Positions 18,498 to 27,717 are shown, numbered from the stretch's first letter. The stretch: 64,000 nt of DNA from Leucobacter exalbidus (GCF_017834145.1 NZ_JAFIDA010000001.1:2976001-3040000); one strand, 5' to 3'. Numbers and translations: made by a program. Notes: a model not told the origin generated them from the letters alone.

Positions 18498-19829
18498 GTG
18501 GCGAAGAAGATTCTGATCGTCGGCGGCGGCTACGCCGGCTTCTACACCGCTTGGAAGCTCGAGAAGCTTCTTCGTGCAGGCGAGGCCGAGGTGACCATCG
18601 TCGACCCGCTGCCGTACATGGCTTACCTGCCCTTCCTCCCCGAGGTAGCGGCTGGCTCGATCGAGCCCCGTCACGCGGTAGTTGCACGTCGTCGTCACCT
18701 GTCGAAGACGGCAAACGTTGCAGGCAAGGTCACGGCGATCTCGCACGCAACCAAGTCAGTAACGATCACGCCGAACGTCGGCGAAGCCTATGACTTCGCG
18801 TACGACCACATCGTGGTCACGACCGGTTCAGTGTCGCGTACCTTCCCCATTGCCGGCATCGCCGACAACGCAATTGGGATGAAGACGATCGAAGAGGCCG
18901 TTGCCGTGCGCGATCGCCTCGTCGGCAACTTCGAGCGCGCAGCCTCGCTGCCCGCTGGTTCACCCGAGCGTGCCCGTCTGCTGACCGTCACCGTTGTGGG
19001 TGGCGGCTTCGCAGGTATCGAGACGATCTCTGAGCTGCGTTCATTCGCGACCTCGCTGCTGCGTCGTTACCCCGAGATCACGTTCGACGAGACGAAGTTC
19101 CACCTCGTCGAGGCCATGGGTCGCATCATGCCCGAGGTTTCGCAGGACACCGCAAACTGGGTGGTCAAGGACCAGACCCGTCGAGGCGTCGACATCCACC
19201 TCGACACCCAGCTCTCATCGGCTGTCGATGGCAACATCGAGCTGTCGACCGGCGAGACCTTCGGCTCAGACCTCATCGTTTGGACCGCAGGCGTTATGCC
19301 CCGTCCGTTCCTGCGCGGCACCGACCTGCCGATTGGTGGCCGTGGCCACGTTATCGGTAGCCCGTCACTGCGCATCACCACCGAAGAGGGCGAAGCTCTC
19401 GAGGGGGCATGGACTGCAGGCGACACGTCGCAGACCCCCGACATCTCGGCAACCCCCGGCCCCGGCGGCTTCTGCGTTCCTAACGCACAGCACGCTGTTC
19501 GCCAGGGTCGCCTGCTCGCCAAGAACATCGTTGCCGACCTGCGCGGCGAGGGTGTGCGCGAGTACAACCACAAGAACGCTGGCGCGGTAGCCGGCCTCGG
19601 CATGAACACCGGTGTGTTCCAGTCGGGCAAGTTCGCGATGAAGGGCTACTTCGCGTGGCTCGCACACCGCTTCTACCACGGCCTCGCAGTTCCCACGTGG
19701 GAGCGCAAGTGGCGTGTATTCGGTGGCTGGATGAGCCACTTCTTCCTGAGCCGCGACGTCGTCAACATTGAGGCAACACAGCAGCCCCGTGCGATCTTCG
19801 AAGAGTTCGCCTCGCGCCCCAAGGCCTAG
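18498..19829 (+). CDS. ndh: Type II NADH dehydrogenase (FAD-dependent pyridine nucleotide-disulphide oxidoreductase)
   Basis: A 443-residue non-proton-pumping NADH:quinone oxidoreductase-like enzyme. The N-terminal FAD-binding motif is ILIVGGGYAGFYTAWKLEKLL; the NAD-binding Rossmann motif VTVVGGGFAGIETISEL occurs near 168-184; the quinone-site-like motif GFCVPNAQHAVRQGRLLAKNI near 325 matches the family AQxAxQQ pattern. A membrane-associating C-terminus follows. AAGGAG eight bases upstream supports GTG at 18498. It passes electrons from NADH to menaquinone. A terminator-like hairpin in the leader may regulate it. Confidence 0.92.
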   Translation: MAKKILIVGGGYAGFYTAWKLEKLLRAGEAEVTIVDPLPYMAYLPFLPEVAAGSIEPRHAVVARRRHLSKTANVAGKVTAISHATKSVTITPNVGEAYDFAYDHIVVTTGSVSRTFPIAGIADNAIGMKTIEEAVAVRDRLVGNFERAASLPAGSPERARLLTVTVVGGGFAGIETISELRSFATSLLRRYPEITFDETKFHLVEAMGRIMPEVSQDTANWVVKDQTRRGVDIHLDTQLSSAVDGNIELSTGETFGSDLIVWTAGVMPRPFLRGTDLPIGGRGHVIGSPSLRITTEEGEALEGAWTAGDTSQTPDISATPGPGGFCVPNAQHAVRQGRLLAKNIVADLRGEGVREYNHKNAGAVAGLGMNTGVFQSGKFAMKGYFAWLAHRFYHGLAVPTWERKWRVFGGWMSHFFLSRDVVNIEATQQPRAIFEEFASRPKA

Positions 19830-19854
19830 GTTGTAGGCGCTCGCGCCAACACAT

Positions 19855-19904
19855 AAAAATGGCAGTTATTCAGAAAGCGATTTTCTGAATAACTGCCATT
19901 TTTG
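19855..19904. terminator. Bidirectional terminator between ndh and ramB
   Basis: A perfect stem of about 20 bp, AAAATGGCAGTTATTCAGAA and its complement around a GCGATT loop, with A and T runs at either end, serving both convergent genes. Confidence 0.95.
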
Positions 19905-19918
19905 TTATTTGGGGCCAG

Positions 19919-21406
19919 CTAGTTCGTGGCGGTGCCGGGCTCCTTGGGGGCGTGCTGTGCCAAGAACTCGTACATCTCGGCGTCATCGACCCCGGGGAAT
20001 GTTCCCGTCGGCAGCGGCGAAAGTACGTGCTGGTGCATGCGGGCGCTCGGCCAGGCCTTACCGCGCCAGCGATCAAGCAAATCGTCATTGGGTCGGCGGC
20101 AGCAATCCTCGTCGGGGCACGTGGAGCGCATGCGCCCACTTTTCTCTGTGCCGCGAAACCACTTCGCATCATTGAAGCGCACACCACAGGCGATCGCGAA
20201 CGGCCCCTGCTCGGCGTCACCGGTCTGCACACTCGTCCAGAACGTGCCCTCGGGGGTATCGGTGAACTGGTAAAACTCATTGGTGCGGTTTTTGCGGTTG
20301 AACGCACTGCGCCCACCCCACTTATGGCAGAGCACCTGTCCTTCGATGGATCCGGAGCTGTCGCTGGGGAACGGTAGGCCGTCGTTCTCATACCCGCGCA
20401 CGAGCGCGCCAGCGCCGTCGGCGCGGTAGTGATGCACCTGCAGATCGAGATGCCTGGTGGCGATGTTTGAGAAGCGGTGCGCGGCGGCCTCGTGGGTGAC
20501 ACCGAATGCATCTCGGAAATCCTCAATGGCGAGGTTGCGGTTGCGCTTGGCCTGCTGCAAGAACTCAGCGGCTCGCGCTTCGGGGATCAGGCAGGCCGAT
20601 GCGAAGTAGTTGATCTGCATGCGCTGCTCGAGGAACTCGGCGTAGCTCGACGGCTCCTCATGCCCCAGCACGCGGTGGGCCATAGCCTGCAGCGCGAGCG
20701 ACCTTAGGCCGTGGCCGCCGGGGATCGAAGCGGGGGGCAAATAGATGCGCCCATTTTCAAGGTCGGTAATGCTGCGGGTGTTCGAGGGTAGCTCGTCGAC
20801 GAAGAAGAGCGTGAAACCCAGCAACTCGGCGAGCATCGAGACCTCGCGGTGTGTCACAGCGCCCGGGCCGTGCCCGATGCGGCGCATGAGATCTGAGGCG
20901 ACCAGCTCAATGTCTTGAATGTAGTTGTCGCGGGCGCGCATCTGCAGCCTGATCTCAGTATTTGCGCGGCGAGCTTCCTCGCTCGAGGCCGCCGCAGCGC
21001 GAGACCGGCGCGCGAGTTCACGGTGCAACCCGACGAGCGACTTGAGCGCTTCGTCGCCCAGCGTGCGCGGTGTGCGCACGTGGGGGAGCCCGAGCCGCAG
21101 ATAGCCGGGCGAGGACTGCGCGCGCTCGAGCTCGATTTCCAGTGCGCTGCGAGGATCGGGAGCTTCGCGACGCAGCAGCTCGGCCGGCTCCACCTTAAGT
21201 TCACGCGAAATTCCCTGAAGCAGAGAGAGTTTGGGTTCACGGCGACCATTCTCGATGAGCGAAAGTTGACTGGCAACAACGCCCACCCGGTCACCGAGCT
21301 GGCCCAGCGTGAGGCCAGCTTGGGTGCGAAGATGGCGAATTCGTTTGCCCAAAACCAGGCGATCGAGGTCAGCGAGGCTTTGGGTGTGCAATGAATCGAA
21401 CGGCAT
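19919..21406 (-). CDS. ramB: RamB-family transcriptional regulator (XRE, ImmA/IrrE, DUF2083)
   Basis: A 495-residue regulator of the short-chain fatty-acyl family. Residues about 17-75 form an XRE helix-turn-helix (IRHLRTQAGLTLGQLGDRVG, then SLIENGRREPKLSLL). A middle ImmA/IrrE-like domain includes the degenerate metallopeptidase segment LALQAMAHRVLGHEE. The C-terminal part contains a cysteine-rich stretch, CPDEDCCRR, near 440. In Corynebacterium glutamicum RamB controls acetate and gluconeogenic genes. Here it is divergent from pckG, 133 bases away, with a RamB-like motif between, so control of PEP carboxykinase and itself is likely. Family is secure; the target is inferred. Confidence 0.92.
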   Translation of the reverse strand: MPFDSLHTQSLADLDRLVLGKRIRHLRTQAGLTLGQLGDRVGVVASQLSLIENGRREPKLSLLQGISRELKVEPAELLRREAPDPRSALEIELERAQSSPGYLRLGLPHVRTPRTLGDEALKSLVGLHRELARRSRAAAASSEEARRANTEIRLQMRARDNYIQDIELVASDLMRRIGHGPGAVTHREVSMLAELLGFTLFFVDELPSNTRSITDLENGRIYLPPASIPGGHGLRSLALQAMAHRVLGHEEPSSYAEFLEQRMQINYFASACLIPEARAAEFLQQAKRNRNLAIEDFRDAFGVTHEAAAHRFSNIATRHLDLQVHHYRADGAGALVRGYENDGLPFPSDSSGSIEGQVLCHKWGGRSAFNRKNRTNEFYQFTDTPEGTFWTSVQTGDAEQGPFAIACGVRFNDAKWFRGTEKSGRMRSTCPDEDCCRRPNDDLLDRWRGKAWPSARMHQHVLSPLPTGTFPGVDDAEMYEFLAQHAPKEPGTATN

Positions 21407-21410
21407 GAAG

Positions 21411-21459
21411 TTGACTATACGTCAAAAAGTGGCAAAGTTTCCACCACTATTTTCCACTT
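21411..21459. promoter_or_regulatory. RamB-like operator region between ramB and pckG
   Basis: On the minus strand GGAAACTTTGCC (21431-21442) closely matches the known C. glutamicum RamB site A-A/G-AACTTTGCAAA. Around it are TTGACtatacGTCAA (21411-21425), and TTTCCAC twice (21438-21444 and 21451-21457). The position between divergent genes supports regulation of both. Confidence 0.6.
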
Positions 21460-21539
21460 GGGGGGGTGAACGGGGCTGAAACTAGAGATGTCACCGATTA
21501 TTCACCCAACCGGGGTGATGTGCGAGGAGAAGTAACGTT

Positions 21540-23387
21540 ATGGGCAGTAACGCAACAGCCGAGGCCGTCTTGACCATTGCTGACCTGATTCGAGATCAGG
21601 CAACGACTGAGAACGCTGAAGTCATCGCATGGGTCACTGAAGTGGCTGAGCTCACGAAGCCAGAAACGGTTGTCTGGTGCGATGGTTCGCAAGACGAGTG
21701 GAACCGCATCACGACCGAAATGGTTGAGGCCGGCTCGCTCATCAGGCTCGACAAGAACCTGCGCCCGGGAAGCTATCTTGCACGGTCGCACCCCGCTGAC
21801 GTGGCGCGCGTTGAAGACCGCACCTTCATCTGCTCTGAGAATGAAGCAGACGCCGGCCCCACGAACAACTGGATGGCGCCGGCAGACATGAAGGCCGAGC
21901 TGAACCCGTTGTTCGAGGGTTCGATGCGTGGTCGCACCATGTACATCGTGCCGTTCTCGATGGGCCCCGTAGGCGGCGCCATCACGCAGCTCGGTATCGA
22001 GATCACCGACTCTCCCTACGCCGTGCTGAACATGCGCATCATGACCCGCATGGGTCAGTCTGCCCTTGACGGCATCACCCCCGGCAGCGAATGGGTGCGC
22101 ACCGTACACTCCGTCGGTGCTCCGCTCGAGTGTGGTCAGGAAGACGTTGCATGGCCGTGCAGCGACACGAAGTACATCACCCACTTCCCCGAGACCCTCG
22201 AGGTTTGGTCATACGGTTCGGGCTACGGCGGAAACGCGCTGCTCTCGAAGAAGTGCTTCGCGCTGCGCATTGCGAGCGTCATGGGCAAGAACGAGGGCTG
22301 GCTCGCAGAGCACATGCTGCTCCTCAAGCTCACCAACACCGAAACGAACAAGGCTTACCACCTGACAGCGGCATTCCCGTCGGCCTGTGGCAAGACCAAC
22401 CTCGCCATGCTGCAGCCCACCATCCCCGGCTGGAAGGTCGAGACGATCGGTGACGATATTTCGTGGCTGCGCCCGGGCAACGATGGTCGCCTGTACGCCA
22501 TCAACCCCGAGGCCGGTTTCTTCGGCGTCGCTCCCGGCACCGGTGAGACGACGAACCCTGTGGCAGTTGAAACCATGTGGGGCAACACCATCTTCACGAA
22601 CGTCGCGCTGACCGACGACGGTGACGTCTGGTGGGAGGGCAAGACGAACGAGGTGCCCGATCACCTCATCGACTGGCAGGGCAACGACTGGACCCCCGAT
22701 TCGGGTCGCGTTGCCGCGCACCCGAACTCACGGTTCACGGTGCCGATCCAGCAGACCCCCACGCTGGCTCAGGACTGGTACGAGCAGAACGGTGTGCCGC
22801 TCGACGCGATCCTCTTCGGTGGCCGTCGCGCGACCAACATTCCGCTGGTTGCCAAGTCGCTCTCATGGGAGCACGGCGTATTCATGGGCGCGACTGTCTC
22901 GTCAGAGAAGACCGCGGCCCAAGAGGGCACCGTGGGCGAGCTGCGCCGCGATCCGTTCGCGATGCTTCCCTTCTGCGGCTACAACATGGCCGACTACTGG
23001 GGCCACTGGCTCGAGATCGGCAAGAAGCTGGGCGACAAGGCTCCCAAGATCTTCCAGGTGAACTGGTTCCGCAAGGGCGCCGATGGCCGCTTCCTGTGGC
23101 CTGGCTTCGGCGACAACTCGCGCGTCATCGACTGGGTGATTCGCAGCGTTGAGGGCGACGTCTCAGGCGAAACCACCTCGATTGGTACGGTGCCCGCGGC
23201 TGGCGAGCTGAAGCTCGATGGCCTCAACCTGCCCGAGGCTGACCTGGCCGAGCTGTTCGCGATTGACCCCGCGTCATGGCTCGCCGAGGCCGACCTCACC
23301 GAGGAATTCTTCGCGCAGTTCGGTGATCGCCTGCCGGCCGAAATGACGGCCCAGCTCGCGGGTCTGCGCGGCCGCCTCAGCTCATAA
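21540..23387 (+). CDS. pckG: Phosphoenolpyruvate carboxykinase (GTP)
   Basis: A 615-residue GTP-type PEPCK, the usual length. It converts oxaloacetate plus GTP to PEP, CO2 and GDP at the start of gluconeogenesis. Visible features are the kinase-1 loop [12 protein letters not shown] (about 280-291) carrying the reactive cysteine, the metal/kinase-2 region [10 protein letters not shown], and [12 protein letters not shown] plus [14 protein letters not shown] in the C-terminal half. ATG at 21540 has a GGAGAAG upstream. It is divergent from ramB and ends at a GC-rich hairpin. Confidence 0.98.
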   Translation: MGSNATAEAVLTIADLIRDQATTENAEVIAWVTEVAELTKPETVVWCDGSQDEWNRITTEMVEAGSLIRLDKNLRPGSYLARSHPADVARVEDRTFICSENEADAGPTNNWMAPADMKAELNPLFEGSMRGRTMYIVPFSMGPVGGAITQLGIEITDSPYAVLNMRIMTRMGQSALDGITPGSEWVRTVHSVGAPLECGQEDVAWPCSDTKYITHFPETLEVWSYGSGYGGNALLSKKCFALRIASVMGKNEGWLAEHMLLLKLTNTETNKAYHLTAAFPSACGKTNLAMLQPTIPGWKVETIGDDISWLRPGNDGRLYAINPEAGFFGVAPGTGETTNPVAVETMWGNTIFTNVALTDDGDVWWEGKTNEVPDHLIDWQGNDWTPDSGRVAAHPNSRFTVPIQQTPTLAQDWYEQNGVPLDAILFGGRRATNIPLVAKSLSWEHGVFMGATVSSEKTAAQEGTVGELRRDPFAMLPFCGYNMADYWGHWLEIGKKLGDKAPKIFQVNWFRKGADGRFLWPGFGDNSRVIDWVIRSVEGDVSGETTSIGTVPAAGELKLDGLNLPEADLAELFAIDPASWLAEADLTEEFFAQFGDRLPAEMTAQLAGLRGRLSS

Positions 23388-23409
23388 TCTGAGGCCCAAT
23401 AGACCGTAG

Positions 23410-23437
23410 GCCCCGCCGTTCTGCCCAACGGCGGGGC
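23410..23437 (+). terminator. Hairpin terminator after pckG
   Basis: GCCCCGCCGTT and AACGGCGGGGC pair around CTGCCC; the T run is poor (TTACTAC). Confidence 0.7.
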
Positions 23438-23472
23438 TTACTACATCCAAATCTATGGCACGATAGACGAGG

Positions 23473-23546
23473 CCCCCTATAGCCCAATTGGCAGAGGCAG
23501 CTGACTTAAAATCAGCACAGTCAGGGTTCGAGTCCCTGTGGGGGGA
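23473..23546 (+). tRNA. tRNA with anticodon UAA (tRNA-Leu-like), short variable loop
   Basis: A 74-base cloverleaf: acceptor CCCCCTA/TGGGGGG, anticodon stem GCTGA/TCAGC with loop CTTAAAA (anticodon TAA), five-base variable loop ACAGT, T arm CAGGG/CCCTG. The discriminator is A; CCA is not encoded. The anticodon would read the leucine codon UUA, yet bacterial leucine tRNAs normally have a long class II variable arm, which is missing here. The amino acid it carries should therefore be treated as uncertain. Confidence 0.85.
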
Positions 23547-23555
23547 CAAACGCGG

Positions 23556-23600
23556 TGCCCCTACTTCCCTTTATTTATAAGGGAAGTAGGGGTATTTTTG
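23556..23600 (+). terminator. Strong terminator after the UAA tRNA
   Basis: A 14-bp stem, CCCCTACTTCCCTT with AAGGGAAGTAGGGG, loop TATTTAT, then TATTTTTG, ten bases after the tRNA. Confidence 0.93.
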
Positions 23601-23790
23601 TTTACCAAGAAAGTGTCTCAGGTCGCTTCCGGTACGGATTAGGTAAGGATGACGGTGCCCCGATCGATGTATTTCTGAGTGATCTTCGGGGCTATTTCCG
23701 CTGTGGCTCGGAGAAGAAACCCCCAGGGTGAGGCAACTGGGCGACGTTTGAACTAAATTCCTAAATGCGCCACGTCTGTTGGTCTGGTTT

Positions 23791-23958
23791 ATGCGATTCC
23801 AACGAAGGGCTTCCCGATCGCCACGAGGGAAGAGCGAGCTGAAGCGGTACTGCGACGTCGGGTTGATCGTCATCGACCACAACGTGTGGGGCACCGATGA
23901 AGAGTCGGTACTCGAGTGGACCTCCCGCGGCTACTTCTTTGCGCAGAAGCGCGGGTAA
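23791..23958 (+). pseudogene. Unrecognised 55-codon fragment
   Basis: An ATG-started frame whose last 40 residues look protein-like (ELKRYCDVGLIVIDHNVW, then VLEWTSRGYFFAQKRG and a stop), while the start reads as arginine-rich noise and no ribosome-binding site is seen. It resembles the C-terminal end of a longer, now deleted gene. I do not recognise the family. The surrounding 23601-23790 holds nothing else I can support. Confidence 0.3.
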
Positions 23959-24066
23959 TCTAGCGCACCGGCTCGGCACCGGTGCCCAACACCGCGGCCA
24001 CCCGGGTCACTATGCCCGGGGCTGACACCTCACCTGCCCCAGGCCCTCGCGGGTTACGATCGGGGT

Positions 24067-24326
24067 ATGACACGATCCCGGCCCCGCAGCACGCGCGCCC
24101 ACTTCGGTCGCGCCGCCCTCGTTACGGTGCTTGCGTGCTGGGTGCTGTGGCTGTTTTTCTCCTTCAGCGGTGAGTCCCGTCCTGTCATACGGCCTCGTGC
24201 TGCTGGTGCTGTGGGGCTACGGCCCCGGCGTGGGATGAGCCGAGGGGTCGTCGCCCGCGGTCATCGTGTACATTGCAGTGACGGCGATCATTGTGGCATC
24301 GCGGCACAAATCACGGGGCGAGGAAC
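24067..24326 (+). pseudogene. Decayed small membrane-protein gene
   Basis: The first 36 codons (ATG 24067) give a basic N-terminus and a membrane helix, LVTVLACWVLWLFFSFSG. The frame then turns into arginine-rich nonsense, but a +1 shift near 24172 restores hydrophobic coding (VLSYGLVLLVLWGYGPGVG), and after one TGA at 24235-24237 the same frame continues as AVIVYIAVTAIIVASRHKSRG. Read together these make a plausible three-helix protein of about 85 residues broken by one frameshift and one stop. A sequencing error cannot be excluded; alternatively these are separate tiny genes. Confidence 0.4.
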
Positions 24327-24440
24327 ATGCTGTTTGCCAAGATCGTACTGATTCTCGCGCTGCTGGGCGCCGCTGTGCTCGGCCTCGCGATGCGGGTGCG
24401 CGCGTGGTGGCGCGACCGCACCGGCGGCCCACGCGACTGA
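24327..24440 (+). CDS. Tiny single-helix membrane protein (37 aa)
   Basis: An ATG preceded by GAGGAAC opens a 37-codon frame: one hydrophobic helix (MLFAKIVLILALLGAAVLGL) followed by a basic tail rich in Arg and Trp. It is too short for family assignment. It follows the decayed membrane gene directly and precedes the deaminase/aldolase gene by 83 bases. It could be a genuine small protein or a surviving end of the decayed gene. Confidence 0.4.
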   Translation: MLFAKIVLILALLGAAVLGLAMRVRAWWRDRTGGPRD

Positions 24441-24523
24441 TCGGGCGCCCGGCCGCGAGCTTTTCGCGACCGGCCGCAAAATTGGGGGTGCGCAGGGCTT
24501 AGCCCCGGCCCTACAGTGAGACC

Positions 24524-25795
24524 ATGCCCATCGATCTTCTGAGTCACTGGCGACCCGCTGTTGAACCGTGGCATGATCCGGATCAATATTGGTCAGCCTT
24601 TGACGCCGCGACCCGTGCCATGCCCGCGCCCGTGGTGGCCCTCTCGCTTGCGGCGCTCGCGCGCAACGCGCTCGATCTCACCCGTCGCGCAGGCGGCCTG
24701 CCCATTCGGGTGGCCAGTAAGTCGGTGCGGTCGCGCGGGGTGCTCGCCGCGGTGCTGGCGCTGCCAGGGTATCAGGGGGTGCTCGCGTACACGCTCGCCG
24801 AGGCGCTGTGGCTCGCGGCCGACGACGATGCGGCGCCGCAGCTGGGCGGTATCACCGATGTTGTTGTGGGGTATCCGACCGCCGATCGTGCCGCGCTCAC
24901 CAGGCTGGCCTTGAACCCTATGCTTGCCAGCCGGGTCACCGTGATGATTGACAGCCCCGAGCAGCTCGACCTGATCGACGCCGTCGCGTCGCCGCAGCAC
25001 CGCGAACACATTCGCGTGTGCATCGACCTCGATGCATCGTGGCGCGCGCCCGGGCTCGGGCACATTGGGGTGCGCCGGTCGCCCGTGCACGATGCGACGC
25101 AAGCCGAATGGCTCGCCCGCCATATCTCGGGTCGACCAGGGTTTCGCCTCGTGGGCGTGATGGCCTACGAGGCCCAGATTGCCGGTGTTGCCGACCGGCC
25201 GGCAGGCCGCCCAGCCACCGGGGCGATGCTGCGCGCCATCCAGCGCGCGAGCAGCAGCGAACTTGTCGAGCGCCGCGCGGCCGCGATTGCGCTGGTGCGC
25301 GGCGAAGCCGATCTTGAGTTCGTGAACGGCGGCGGCACGGGGTCGCTTGAACGCACCTCCCAAGAACCCAGTATCACCGAGGTGGCGGCGGGCAGCGGGC
25401 TGTACGGCCCGCACCTGTTTGACCACTACACGGGGTTTGACGTGGCGCCCGCGGTCGCGTTTGGGCTCGACGTGGTGCGCAAGCCCACGCCCGACCGCGT
25501 GACGGTGCTGGGCGGCGGCTGGATCGCCTCGGGGCCCGCCGCCGCCGATCGGTCGCCCCAGCCGGTGTGGCCCACGGGCCTGCATTACGAGGCGCGAGAG
25601 GGCGCAGGCGAGGTGCAGACGCCGCTGCGTGGCGATGCCGCCCGCGCCATGAGCGTCGGCGATCGGGTGTGGCTGCGGCACGCGAAAGCCGGTGAGGTGA
25701 TGGAGCACACCACCGAGTTGGTGCCGATTGATGGCGAGGGGCGTGCGCTTGCCCCGCTTGCGACGTACCGGGGCGAAGGGAAGTGCTTTCTATGA
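24524..25795 (+). CDS. Amino acid deaminase/aldolase (alanine racemase N-terminal fold)
   Basis: A 423-residue PLP enzyme with the TIM-barrel of fold type III. IRVASKSVRS (about 62-71) carries the PLP lysine, and GVMAYEAQIAG, FVNGGGTGSLE and the C-terminal beta domain (D-serine dehydratase-like, with a His and Cys near the end: LRHAKAGEVMEH and GKCFL) follow. Members include D-threonine aldolase and D-serine deaminase. Substrate is probably a hydroxy-D-amino acid. TACAGT ends six bases before the ATG, suggesting a leaderless mRNA. The stop overlaps the start of the next gene (ATGA), so the two enzymes are translationally coupled. Confidence 0.88.
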   Translation: MPIDLLSHWRPAVEPWHDPDQYWSAFDAATRAMPAPVVALSLAALARNALDLTRRAGGLPIRVASKSVRSRGVLAAVLALPGYQGVLAYTLAEALWLAADDDAAPQLGGITDVVVGYPTADRAALTRLALNPMLASRVTVMIDSPEQLDLIDAVASPQHREHIRVCIDLDASWRAPGLGHIGVRRSPVHDATQAEWLARHISGRPGFRLVGVMAYEAQIAGVADRPAGRPATGAMLRAIQRASSSELVERRAAAIALVRGEADLEFVNGGGTGSLERTSQEPSITEVAAGSGLYGPHLFDHYTGFDVAPAVAFGLDVVRKPTPDRVTVLGGGWIASGPAAADRSPQPVWPTGLHYEAREGAGEVQTPLRGDAARAMSVGDRVWLRHAKAGEVMEHTTELVPIDGEGRALAPLATYRGEGKCFL

Positions 25796-27096
25796 CGCGC
25801 AGATGGGTGAACTGGGCGCGCACCGAATCCTCACTGCCCGCGGTGATCGCCGCGCCGCGCTCTGCCGAGCAGGTGGTCGCGGCGGTGCTGCGGGCCCGCG
25901 AGACGGGGCACACCGTGAAACCGATTGGGGCGTCACACAGCTTTACGGCGATTGGGGCGACCGACGGGATCAGAATTGATCTGAGCCGCATGCGCGGGCT
26001 CGTCACCGCAGACACCAAGCTGCAGCAGGTCACGCTGTGGGGCGGCACCCACCTGTGGGAGGTGCCGACGCTGCTGGAACCGCTGGGGTTGGCGATGCCG
26101 AACCTCGGCGACATTGATAAGCAAACGATCACGGGGGCCACCCAAACGGGCACCCACGGCACTGGGCTCGAGTTTGGTGGCATCGCGACGGGTATCGTCG
26201 CCGCGCAAATCGTGACGGGCACAGGGGAGGTGCTGCAGATTGATGCGACGCACCACCCCGAGCTGCTGCCCGCCGTGGCGCTCGGGCTCGGGGCGCTCGG
26301 GGTCGTGCTCACGGTGACGCTGCAGTGCGTGCCCAGGTTTCTGCTGCGCGCCGAGGAGGCCCCCGCGCAGCTCGATGACGTGCTCGCAACCTTTGACGAG
26401 CGCGTGCGCGCAGCCGACCACTTCGAATTCTTCTGGTTTCCGCACACCCAATCGGTGCGCACCAAAACCAACACCCGGCTGCCGCTCGACACTGCCCACA
26501 CGCCGCTCGGCCGGGTCGCCAGGCTGCTCGATGAGGAGCTCGCGAACAACGTCGCGTTTGGCGCATGCTCGGCGGTGGGCAGCCTGATACCGGGGGCGGT
26601 GCCGCGCATCAACCGGCTGGTCGAACAGGTGTCGAGTCGTCGCAGCTACGCGGGTGAATCGCATCGGGTGCTGGTGACGAACCGACGCGTGCGGTTTCGC
26701 GAAATGGAATACGGGGTGCCGCTTGCGGCGGTGCCCGAGGTGATGCGCGAGCTCGGGCAGCTGATTACGGGCCGCGGCTACAACGTCTCCTTTCCGATTG
26801 AGGTGCGCGCCGCCGCGGCAGACCACCTCATGCTGTCGACGGCCAGCGGCCGTGAAACCGGATACATCGCCGTGCACCGGTACTGGCGCGACGCCGAAGA
26901 CGATTATTTTCGCGAGGCCGAAGCGATTCTTGCCGCGCACGACGGGCGCCCCCACTGGGGCAAAATGCACACGCAGCGGGCGGCCTCGTTGCGCGCGAGC
27001 TACCCGATGTTTGACGAGTTTGTGGCGGTACGCAATCGACTGGACCCCGATCGAGTGTTCAGCAACCCCTACCTCACCCGAGTGCTGGGAGACTGA
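25792..27096 (+). CDS. FAD-binding sugar-1,4-lactone oxidase (D-arabinono-lactone oxidase family)
   Basis: A 434-residue vanillyl-alcohol-oxidase-type flavoenzyme. It opens WVNWARTESSLPAVIAAPRSAEQVV and has the FAD-contacting VKPIGASHSFT near 45-55 and ATQTGTHGTG near 115-124. The C-terminal ALO domain ends with FDEFVAVRNRLDPDRVFSNPYL, a hallmark of this family. It would oxidise an aldono-lactone or alditol with O2, giving H2O2. The ATG at 25792 overlaps the upstream stop. Coupling to a deaminase/aldolase is conserved in several actinobacteria, but I know of no shared pathway. Confidence 0.9.
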   Translation: MTRRWVNWARTESSLPAVIAAPRSAEQVVAAVLRARETGHTVKPIGASHSFTAIGATDGIRIDLSRMRGLVTADTKLQQVTLWGGTHLWEVPTLLEPLGLAMPNLGDIDKQTITGATQTGTHGTGLEFGGIATGIVAAQIVTGTGEVLQIDATHHPELLPAVALGLGALGVVLTVTLQCVPRFLLRAEEAPAQLDDVLATFDERVRAADHFEFFWFPHTQSVRTKTNTRLPLDTAHTPLGRVARLLDEELANNVAFGACSAVGSLIPGAVPRINRLVEQVSSRRSYAGESHRVLVTNRRVRFREMEYGVPLAAVPEVMRELGQLITGRGYNVSFPIEVRAAAADHLMLSTASGRETGYIAVHRYWRDAEDDYFREAEAILAAHDGRPHWGKMHTQRAASLRASYPMFDEFVAVRNRLDPDRVFSNPYLTRVLGD

Positions 27097-27147
27097 AACG
27101 CGGTTAATCCACAGCTGGCTACGCACTGAGGTCGATAGTATTCGAGC

Positions 27148-27717
27148 ATGTCTGGTGGATTGATTGCCGCGCTCGTCGGCGTAGGTGTCCTTGTTCTTCT
27201 GATCGGTTATGTCTGGATCACCTACAACTCCCTCGTCACGTTGCGTGTGCGAGTCGATGAGGCGTGGAGCGATATTACGGTGCAGCTGAAGCGCCGTGCC
27301 GACCTGATCCCGACCCTGGTGGACACAGTGAAGGGCTACGCGGCCCACGAATCCGGCGTGTTTAACGCCGTGACGAAGGCACGCGCCGAAACCATTTCGG
27401 CCGGCGGCCCGGCCGAAGCATCGGTTGCTGAAGGGCACATGCAAGAGGCGCTGAAGAGCATCTTCGCGGTTGCCGAGGCATACCCGCAGCTGCAGGCCAG
27501 CCAGAACTTCTTGCAGCTGCAGGGCGAGCTCGTCGACACCGAGAACAAGATTCAGGCGTCGCGCCGGTTCTACAACGGCGGCGTGCGCGAATACAACACC
27601 AAGATTCAGCTCTTCCCCAACACCCTGTTCGCGCGGGGCATGGGCTTTGCTGAGCGTCAGTTCTTTGAGGTCGACAACGTCGCGGCCATCTCAGAGCCGC
27701 CGCGCATCCAGTTCTAA
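27148..27717 (+). CDS. lemA: LemA family protein
   Basis: A 189-residue protein with an N-terminal membrane helix (about 4-24) followed by the LemA four-helix domain: LVTLRVRVDEAWSDITVQLKRRADLIPTLVDTVKGYAAHE, then NFLQLQGELVDTENKIQASRRFYN and NTKIQLFPNTLFARGMGF. The bulk is predicted outside the membrane. Function is unknown, but LemA is usually encoded with an M48 protease, as here 12 bases downstream. TAGTAT ends six bases before the ATG. Confidence 0.94.
   Translation: MSGGLIAALVGVGVLVLLIGYVWITYNSLVTLRVRVDEAWSDITVQLKRRADLIPTLVDTVKGYAAHESGVFNAVTKARAETISAGGPAEASVAEGHMQEALKSIFAVAEAYPQLQASQNFLQLQGELVDTENKIQASRRFYNGGVREYNTKIQLFPNTLFARGMGFAERQFFEVDNVAAISEPPRIQF

Noticed and set aside
25374..27444. 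Long minus-strand frames of 400-500 codons opposite the deaminase/aldolase and lactone oxidase genes
   Set aside because: Their residues are dominated by Arg, His and Pro, they lack motifs, and the plus-strand genes are unmistakable.
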